Positions 57,295 through 61,770 of a stretch of DNA of 61,770 bases are shown piece by piece. Each line of letters begins with the position of its first letter. Position 1 is the stretch's first letter. Both the position numbers and the translations under genes were made by a program. The stretch spans positions 1-61,770 of the forward strand of contig JAQVCP010000015.1 of the NCBI GenBank assembly GCA_028689735.1, in the 5' to 3' direction. The DNA comes from Hespellia sp. (GTDB taxonomy: Bacteria > Bacillota > Clostridia > Lachnospirales > Lachnospiraceae). Under the pieces are notes generated by a model. The model was not told the DNA's origin. It saw nothing but the letters and a program-made list of their open reading frames with translations, and searched no databases.

Positions 57295-57463
57295 CTGCTC
57301 TTTCCTCCTTCATAAAGCAAAGCATCATCTGACCGCCCTTACCGGACATAAACAAGCTCTGCATATTCTTTTCCTTGGCCACACGCTCTTCTTGGCAATC
57401 ACATTTCTCTCCAGGATCAAGATTGCCGCCGCAGTGTGGACAGGTGTTGAAGTATCTCGCCAT
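57275..57463 (-). CDS. Small zinc-ribbon protein
   Basis: AAGGAGGTGAGCTT precedes the ATG. The 62-residue product starts with a CPHCGGNLDPGEKCDCQEER ribbon, widespread in early regions of Clostridial prophages. It overlaps the hydrolase gene by 20 bp. Function unknown. Confidence 0.75.
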   Translation of the reverse strand: MARYFNTCPHCGGNLDPGEKCDCQEERVAKEKNMQSLFMSGKGGQMMLCFMKEERAVEKAVV

Positions 57464-57475
57464 AAGCTCACCTCC

Positions 57476-57673
57476 TTATAAAAATCTCTCGTTAAAGTAT
57501 GCTTTTGAGATTTTGCCTTTCGGCCATCTCATGTAACCTTTTGCTACCAGTTCATCATTCAATGTTCGTATGACTTCCTGTGCTTTTGTACGCTGGCACC
57601 CTAGAATAGTCATCACATCTTCTACCCCGTAGTAGCCAACCGTAACCTCCGATCTCTGAACTGCCGCTACCAA
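57476..57673 (-). CDS. HTH protein, possible excisionase or regulator
   Basis: A TTG start at 57673 is 8 nt after AAGGAGG. The 65-residue product has YYGVEDVMTILGCQRTKAQE and VIRTLNDELVAKGYMRWPKG, a winged-HTH of the MerR/excisionase type. The place behind the Cro-like gene and the lack of another excisionase make it the best Xis candidate. Confidence 0.65.
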   Translation of the reverse strand: MVAAVQRSEVTVGYYGVEDVMTILGCQRTKAQEVIRTLNDELVAKGYMRWPKGKISKAYFNERFL

Positions 57674-57685
57674 ATGAACACCTCC

Positions 57686-58162
57686 TTACAAATTTTTTTC
57701 ACACCAACATTTCAAGTTCATTGCAACCGAAGTCAGTTCGTCGAGATTTTCAAGTATCTCATTCAGCCTCGGTCTTTCATCATCTGTAATTTGCCCGTCT
57801 TCAACGATATCCAACAGGTTCTCTTTGGTATCTGCTATCTTTCTGAATGACGAGAGAGCCTTTACGGCTATTCTGTCAATATCAGCTAACTTAACTTCCG
57901 GAACGTCATATCCCAAAGGACACATGTTTCTGCAATACGAATTGACCAATTCCGGTGCATTGTATAAATCTGACATTTTCAATACTGCTTCTGGTGTTGG
58001 AATGCTGATTCCAAGTTCCCAGTCAGAAATCGTGGATGCCGATGCGTAACCAAGAAGTTCAGCTGCTCCATCACGGCTTTTAAGTTTTTCATTGTATTTT
58101 GCAGCTTCCAATCTAGCCACACAGAAGACATTGTTTATTGCCTTTGTAGGTTTGGTTCCCAT
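57686..58162 (-). CDS. XRE-type regulator of the early operon
   Basis: GGAGGAGCG precedes the ATG. The 158-residue product has an HTH (SRDGAAELLGYASASTISDW, about 30-49) and a C-terminal helical domain with CRNMCPLGYDVPEV. It overlaps the Cro-like gene by 28 bp and could be a second lysis-lysogeny or antirepressor-type regulator. Confidence 0.78.
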   Translation of the reverse strand: MGTKPTKAINNVFCVARLEAAKYNEKLKSRDGAAELLGYASASTISDWELGISIPTPEAVLKMSDLYNAPELVNSYCRNMCPLGYDVPEVKLADIDRIAVKALSSFRKIADTKENLLDIVEDGQITDDERPRLNEILENLDELTSVAMNLKCWCEKNL

Positions 58163-58422
58163 TTATCTCGCTCCTCCGTTGATATAGAATTTAAGTTAGT
58201 TGAAGTTTCTTGAACTTTTGGGGCATAAAAAACCAGATAAGTGGTTTTTCTGTTAAAATCGAGGATTGTTGCAATTTTATTTGCCAGCTCTACGTCCACG
58301 GACGTTTTTCCTTTTTCAATAAGGCAATAACTGCTTCTATCCTTAAATCCTAACTGCTCTGCCATATACTTCTGAGTAAATCCGCGTTTTACTCTCTCAT
58401 CTTTGAGAAGTTTAAGATTCAT
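58135..58422 (-). CDS. Cro-like repressor
   Basis: The ATG at 58422 follows AAAGGAGTG. The 95-residue product begins MNLKLLKDERVKRGFTQKYM and has RSSYCLIEKGKTSVDVELAN as its HTH recognition part. It is the first gene of the leftward early operon, from the consensus promoter at 58465-58493, and divergent from the CI-like gene. An operator-like palindrome also lies within the gene at 58199-58215. Confidence 0.85.
   Translation of the reverse strand: MNLKLLKDERVKRGFTQKYMAEQLGFKDRSSYCLIEKGKTSVDVELANKIATILDFNRKTTYLVFYAPKVQETSTNLNSISTEERDKWEPNLQRQ
58199..58215. promoter_or_regulatory. Operator-like site inside the Cro-like gene
   Basis: GTTGAAGTTTCTTGAAC matches the main operator GTTGAAGTTTCATCAAC at 58501-58517 in all but three bases, but lies in the coding region of the Cro-like gene. 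Confidence 0.5.
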
Positions 58423-58443
58423 CGTATCACTCCTTTCGTGTTT

Positions 58444-58458
58444 AAGTTTCTTCAACTT
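58444..58458. promoter_or_regulatory. Lysogeny operator OL-like palindrome
   Basis: AAGTTTCTTCAACTT is a near-palindrome with half-site AAGTT, just downstream of the leftward promoter's -10 box, where a repressor would block early transcription. Confidence 0.6.
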
Positions 58459-58464
58459 GTGTTT

Positions 58465-58493
58465 ATATTACTTCAACAAAAAGCACTTGTCAA
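58465..58493 (-). promoter_or_regulatory. Strong leftward early promoter
   Basis: On the minus strand TTGACA (58493-58488), a 17-bp spacer and TAATAT (58470-58465) precede the Cro-like gene by about 45 bp. Its spacer contains ACTTCAAC, a half operator. Confidence 0.85.
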
Positions 58494-58500
58494 CCATTTT

Positions 58501-58517
58501 GTTGAAGTTTCATCAAC
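58501..58517. promoter_or_regulatory. Lysogeny operator GTTGAAGTTTCATCAAC
   Basis: An inverted repeat with a 3-bp centre lies upstream of the leftward promoter, towards the repressor gene. Repeats of the half-site occur at 58444, 58470 and 58199. This is a typical multi-operator switch region. Confidence 0.65.
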
Positions 58518-58596
58518 TTTTGTCAAAACTGTTTAAATATGAGGAGGTGCAAAGTATAATATGTTTAAGAATATTCAACAAAAGGAGGTGTTGTAT

Positions 58597-59217
58597 GTGG
58601 CTAAAATCTCAGACAGGATTAAGATGCTTCGAACTTCTGCCGGTATGACGCAGGAAGAATTCGGCAAGCAATTCGGTATTGTGAAATCAACCGTTTCATT
58701 ATATGAAAGCGGAAAGAGCTGCCCCAACGATGAAATAAAGGTGCAGATCTGCAATTACTTTAAGGTTCCATTGGATTTCCTTATCGGAATATCAAATGTA
58801 GCCTCTTTTACGTCAAATGGATTTGATCAAGGAATGCTAAGCGATGGAAAATGTCGCTCTGCCTTTTTAGATTTATGTGATATACGAAAGAAAACCACTG
58901 ATGAAGTGGTTTCAAATACAGGAATTGACAAAGATGTGATAGAGAATTGGTTTATAAAGGAAATCCCAACACTTGAGCAGATTGTCCTGGTCGCAGATTG
59001 TCTATCAACTTCTGTGGACTATTTACTTGGGAGAACTGATAATTTCAAGAGAATCACGGATGATAATTATGAATTAGTTTCCTATTATAACCGTCTTTCC
59101 AGAATGGACCAACGCTGGATTTTCGGAATGATGACCGACCTAATCAAAAAAGCTGAGGAGAATGACGACGAGCCTGTTGCAGCGGGTGAACCTGTACGCA
59201 AAGTTTCTGGAAAATAA
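58597..59217 (+). CDS. CI-like phage repressor
   Basis: The GTG at 58597 is 8 nt after AAGGAGG; an ATG at 58561 gives 12 further residues but a poorer spacing. The 206-residue product has an N-terminal HTH (SAGMTQEEFGKQFGIVKSTV, about 15-34) and a second HTH-like part (SNTGIDKDVIENWFIKEIPT). No LexA-like self-cleavage site is visible, so induction may use an antirepressor rather than RecA-driven cleavage. It faces the Cro-like gene across the operators. Confidence 0.88.
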   Translation: MAKISDRIKMLRTSAGMTQEEFGKQFGIVKSTVSLYESGKSCPNDEIKVQICNYFKVPLDFLIGISNVASFTSNGFDQGMLSDGKCRSAFLDLCDIRKKTTDEVVSNTGIDKDVIENWFIKEIPTLEQIVLVADCLSTSVDYLLGRTDNFKRITDDNYELVSYYNRLSRMDQRWIFGMMTDLIKKAEENDDEPVAAGEPVRKVSGK

Positions 59218-59267
59218 TTAGCCTCGAATGGTACCGGGGTCATAAGGGTTAATAATAGGAGAATAAT

Positions 59268-59819
59268 ATGAAATGCTCAAATTGTGGAAATGAACTGACG
59301 GAAGATATGTTCGTCGGTGGACTCTGCTTCAACTGTGGCCATGATGTTTCAGAAACAGTTGCTTTGGCAGAGAAAGAAAAAGCTCTCGCTGATGAAGAGC
59401 AGGAACGATTGAATAAGAAAAAGGCTATGGAAGAAGCAAGGGAGAAGCAGGAACGCATTGAACAGCTCCGTGCCGATCAAGCAGAACGCACTTCACATCA
59501 TAGGCTTACTACAGGATTTACCTTTGAAGATTGTAAGATTGATAAATATCTTGGTCTTGTTTCAGGAGAAGTAGTCATAGGTTCTGGATACCTTTCGGAT
59601 ATTGCCGCAAGTATCTCGGACTTCCTCGGTGTAGAAGCTACTGAATACTCTGATAAACTGAAATGTGCCAAGAAGGCTGCTCTAAATGATATGATATCAG
59701 AATCCGTAGAATTGGGTGGAAATGCTATAATAGGAATATCTTATGAGTATTTGACCTTTTCCGGAAACATGATTGGTGTTTCAGTAAACGGAACATCGGT
59801 CTCAATAACAGAAAAATGA
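59268..59819 (+). CDS. YbjQ-like protein with zinc ribbon and coiled coil
   Basis: The 183-residue product has an N-terminal zinc ribbon (MKCSNCGNELTEDMF ... CFNCG), a charged coiled coil (about 35-75) and a C-terminal YbjQ/DUF74 domain (FEDCKIDKYLGLVSGEVVIG at about 86-105, then ELGGNAIIGISYEYLTFSGN). YbjQ proteins form pentamers. This gene and the next lie between repressor and integrase and are probably lysogenic cargo. Function unknown. Confidence 0.82.
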   Translation: MKCSNCGNELTEDMFVGGLCFNCGHDVSETVALAEKEKALADEEQERLNKKKAMEEAREKQERIEQLRADQAERTSHHRLTTGFTFEDCKIDKYLGLVSGEVVIGSGYLSDIAASISDFLGVEATEYSDKLKCAKKAALNDMISESVELGGNAIIGISYEYLTFSGNMIGVSVNGTSVSITEK

Positions 59820-59837
59820 ATCCTTGGAGGTATTACA

Positions 59838-60176
59838 ATGAATCCAGACCGTACCTCACAAATGATAACATACATGAATCAGCAGTATGAAGATACCAAA
59901 CGATACCACTCAAGCTCCGCAGATACTCTGAATGAACTTCGCAAGGAAGTCATGACGAATCTGCATCTGGATGCTGAAGAGGATGACAATATATACGATG
60001 ATGAATTCGAGAAAATGTTGGAGGAACGTCTATCCAGGTTAGACGATTTATCCAGAAGTGAATTCTATAGACTGCGGACATACCGCAAGAATAATGGGGT
60101 CCTGTCTGCCAGAGACCTTGATATGCTCACGTTGGAAGCAATGGAGAAATCATATCGATACAGGCAGGGCAAATGA
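59838..60176 (+). CDS. Helical phage protein before integrase
   Basis: The 112-residue product is acidic and helical (LDAEEDDNIYDDEFEKMLEE) and ends with LSARDLDMLTLEAMEKSYRY. It is close (about 15 bp) to the integrase gene and has AGGAGG-like GGAGG upstream. No family recognised. Confidence 0.65.
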   Translation: MNPDRTSQMITYMNQQYEDTKRYHSSSADTLNELRKEVMTNLHLDAEEDDNIYDDEFEKMLEERLSRLDDLSRSEFYRLRTYRKNNGVLSARDLDMLTLEAMEKSYRYRQGK

Positions 60177-60190
60177 AAGAGGTGTAATTC

Positions 60191-61555
60191 TTGCCAGCTT
60201 ACAAAGAGAAAAACGGTACATGGACATCCAAATTCAAATATAAGAATTGGATCGGGGAACGACAGCAGAAGACCAAGCGGGGGTTTGCACGGAAGAAAGA
60301 TGCAGATGATTTTGAGAGGGATTACAAGAGCAACTTCATCCGCTCCGCCAATATACCGTTTGATTCGCTTGTTGATAAATATCTTGATGCATTTCAAGAG
60401 AACGAAGATACTGACATAACCACTTATGTGCGAAAAAAACGCACTTTCGACAACATGATTATCCCATATTTCAAAAAACGTCCGATAAATGAAATCACAG
60501 AACTCGATGTTCTGAACTGGCAGACTTGGATAAAGCAAAAAGGTTATGATAAATTTCCTGGAGATGGGTACGCACCAACTTACCTAAAATCAATAAACAA
60601 TGAGCTGTCTGCCATACTTAACTTCGGGTGCCGGTATTACAAGCTACCGTATAATGTATGCCATAAGGCAGGCAGCATGGGAAAGACAGATGCAGATACC
60701 ATGCAGATATGGACTCTCGACCAATTTGAGCAGTTCATAGGATACGTTGACAAGTCTGCCGCAAAGATTGCTTTTGACATTCTGTTTTGGACCGGTATTC
60801 GCGAAGGAGAACTTCTTGCTCTAACACTAAATGATTTTTTACCATCATTAAAGCTGAATATCGACAAGAACTTTGCCGTCGTGGAAGGTGAGCATATAAT
60901 CAAGGATCCGAAGAACGAATGGAGTGTCAGGAGCATTGCTATACCACAGTTTCTATACGAGGAAGTGATGAATTACGCAGACGGTCTTTATGGACTCTCC
61001 AAAACAGACAGATTGTTCATGTTTACAAAATCATTTCTATTAAAGGAGATAAAGCGAGTGGCCAATATGGCTGACCTTACTCCAATCAGGATACACGACC
61101 TTCGCCACTCACATGCTTCTCTTCTTATCGAGATGGGATTCAATATACTTATGATATCAGAACGTCTTGGGCATAAATCGGTCCAGACCACCTGGAACAC
61201 ATACGCACACCTGTATCCAGATAAAGGCAAACAGATTGCATTCGGTCTGCAGGAAGTAAAGATATCTGGCATCACTTCAAACCAGACAGCTGAGGACCAA
61301 GTAATAGGTCTGCTCGGAGAGATACAGAAGATGCTGCCTAATTACAATTCTTATGAGACAGATGATATTATTTTATGGAATATGGCTCTGAAAGAAAAGT
61401 CCATTGTGGACAGAGATGTGTTCGACGATACATTGCAAGGATCCATTGAACCGGAAGAAGCATTTGTTATTATGATGAAGGACGGATTCTACAAGGCAAA
61501 CGATGAAATCATATTCTGCTTTTCAAGTAGGGGAATGCCTGTACAATATCTCTAA
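60191..61555 (+). CDS. Tyrosine integrase
   Basis: TTG at 60191 is 6 nt after AGAGGTG. The 454-residue product has an arm-binding N-terminal domain (MPAYKEKNGTWTSKFKYKNW), a SAM-like domain and the catalytic domain with R204 (WTGIREGELL), H302 and R305 (IHDLRHSHAS), H328 (LGHKS) and Y338 (NTYAHLYPD). About 116 residues follow the Tyr, an unusually long C-terminal extension. It should recombine attP with the 3' end of guaA. Confidence 0.95.
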   Translation: MPAYKEKNGTWTSKFKYKNWIGERQQKTKRGFARKKDADDFERDYKSNFIRSANIPFDSLVDKYLDAFQENEDTDITTYVRKKRTFDNMIIPYFKKRPINEITELDVLNWQTWIKQKGYDKFPGDGYAPTYLKSINNELSAILNFGCRYYKLPYNVCHKAGSMGKTDADTMQIWTLDQFEQFIGYVDKSAAKIAFDILFWTGIREGELLALTLNDFLPSLKLNIDKNFAVVEGEHIIKDPKNEWSVRSIAIPQFLYEEVMNYADGLYGLSKTDRLFMFTKSFLLKEIKRVANMADLTPIRIHDLRHSHASLLIEMGFNILMISERLGHKSVQTTWNTYAHLYPDKGKQIAFGLQEVKISGITSNQTAEDQVIGLLGEIQKMLPNYNSYETDDIILWNMALKEKSIVDRDVFDDTLQGSIEPEEAFVIMMKDGFYKANDEIIFCFSSRGMPVQYL

Positions 61556-61565
61556 TTTTTATTTT

Positions 61566-61584
61566 GGGTGTCATTTGGGTGTCA
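61566..61584. repeat. Right integrase arm-type repeats
   Basis: GGGTGTCA occurs at 61566-61573 and 61577-61584, 11 bp apart, identical to the pair at 221-239. It lies 11 bp after the integrase stop. Confidence 0.6.
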
Positions 61585-61592
61585 CTTTGAAC

Positions 61593-61634
61593 AAAAAAAG
61601 TCCGAGAACCATTGATTTTACTAGGTTCTCGGAC
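61593..61634 (-). terminator. Terminator downstream of guaA
   Basis: A perfect 11-bp stem (GTCCGAGAACC with GGTTCTCGGAC) is followed on the minus strand by TTTTTTT. It ends guaA transcription, but lies on the phage side of the att core, so the phage supplies guaA with a new terminator. Confidence 0.85.
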
Positions 61635-61643
61635 AAGTGTAGG

Positions 61644-61770
61644 CTACTCAAACTCTATTGTAGCGGGTGGTTTTCCGGTGCAGTCATACATAACTCTGTT
61701 TACACCTTTTACTTCATTCACGATTCTGGTGGTTACTTTTCCAAGTACTTCCCATGGAAGTTCTGCTGAT
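61644..61770 (-). CDS. guaA: GMP synthase, C-terminal end (partial)
   Basis: The last 41 codons are visible: [20 protein letters not shown], then [20 protein letters not shown] and stop. The KPPATIEFE end is the signature C-terminus of GuaA, which converts XMP to GMP with glutamine. The start lies beyond the window. The attR core overlaps the last codons and the gene end is intact. guaA 3' ends are common targets of genomic islands and phages. Confidence 0.97.
   Translation of the reverse strand, partial: SAELPWEVLGKVTTRIVNEVKGVNRVMYDCTGKPPATIEFE
61646..61655. other. Probable attR core in guaA
   Basis: ACTCAAACTC equals 118-127 and covers the coding-strand GAGTTTGAGT of the last guaA codons. 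It is the right boundary of the integrated element. Confidence 0.65.

Noticed and set aside
1-61770. CRISPR arrays, tRNA and rRNA genes
   Set aside because: I saw no regularly spaced identical repeats of suitable length and no cloverleaf or rRNA-like sequence except a 13-base anti-Shine-Dalgarno match at 24626-24638, which is a ribosome-binding site on the other strand.

Overview
The window holds one essentially complete, integrated temperate phage of about 61.5 kb. It has a contractile (PBSX/Xkd-like, myovirus) tail and sits at the 3' end of guaA (GMP synthase) in a low-to-moderate GC Firmicute, most likely a gut Clostridia/Lachnospiraceae. The host assignment is inferred from the GuaA tail at the right edge, the strong AGGAGG ribosome-binding sites, and phage gene families typical of that group. 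A 10-bp direct repeat (118-127 and 61646-61655) marks the probable attL and attR. The right copy lies in the last codons of guaA. The left copy is followed outward by a second terminator and arm-like repeats, as if another element were integrated in tandem on that side.

Layout: (1) 1-2300: attL, a small HTH regulator divergent from a rightward cargo operon (amidoligase, small protein, gamma-glutamylcyclotransferase) with two perfect palindromic operators. (2) 2287-4910: a second HTH gene, then the lysis genes (CHAP-SH3 endolysin, holin, membrane proteins). (3) 4894-7836: a complete diversity-generating retroelement (DGR): reverse transcriptase, template repeat, Avd and a variable protein with a formylglycine-enzyme/C-lectin fold at the tail-fibre position. 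(4) 7849-30513: tail-fibre, baseplate, tail, head, portal and terminase genes in Xkd order, read leftward, with a programmed -1 frameshift in the tail assembly chaperone and a MuF protein carrying a zincin-like C-terminus. (5) 30615-35685: an unusual block of two ParB-like proteins, two PP-loop ATP-pyrophosphatases, a class II glutamine amidotransferase and a sodium:solute symporter. (6) 35852-58162: the early region: ArpU/RinA-like late regulator, PC4-like ssDNA-binding protein, sliding clamp, RecU, SSB, DUF5131 protein, PcfJ and PcfK proteins, an N6-methylase-like protein, replication initiator and loader, a fused SbcD-SbcC protein, a recombination-associated protein, a SleB-like hydrolase and several small zinc-ribbon proteins. 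(7) 58135-61555: the lysogeny switch (Cro-like gene leftward, CI-like repressor rightward, shared operators), two accessory genes and the tyrosine integrase. (8) 61644-61770: the end of guaA.

How it works together: the CI-like repressor and repeated operators should control the strong leftward promoter at 58465-58493. That promoter drives the early replication and recombination genes, ending at the ArpU-like regulator and a terminator at 35724-35762. Late transcription then runs leftward through the modification block, packaging, head, tail and DGR to lysis. The DGR copies its 112-bp template into the 3' end of the variable gene with adenine-specific changes (13 of 21 template adenines differ, against one other mismatch) and probably diversifies host recognition.
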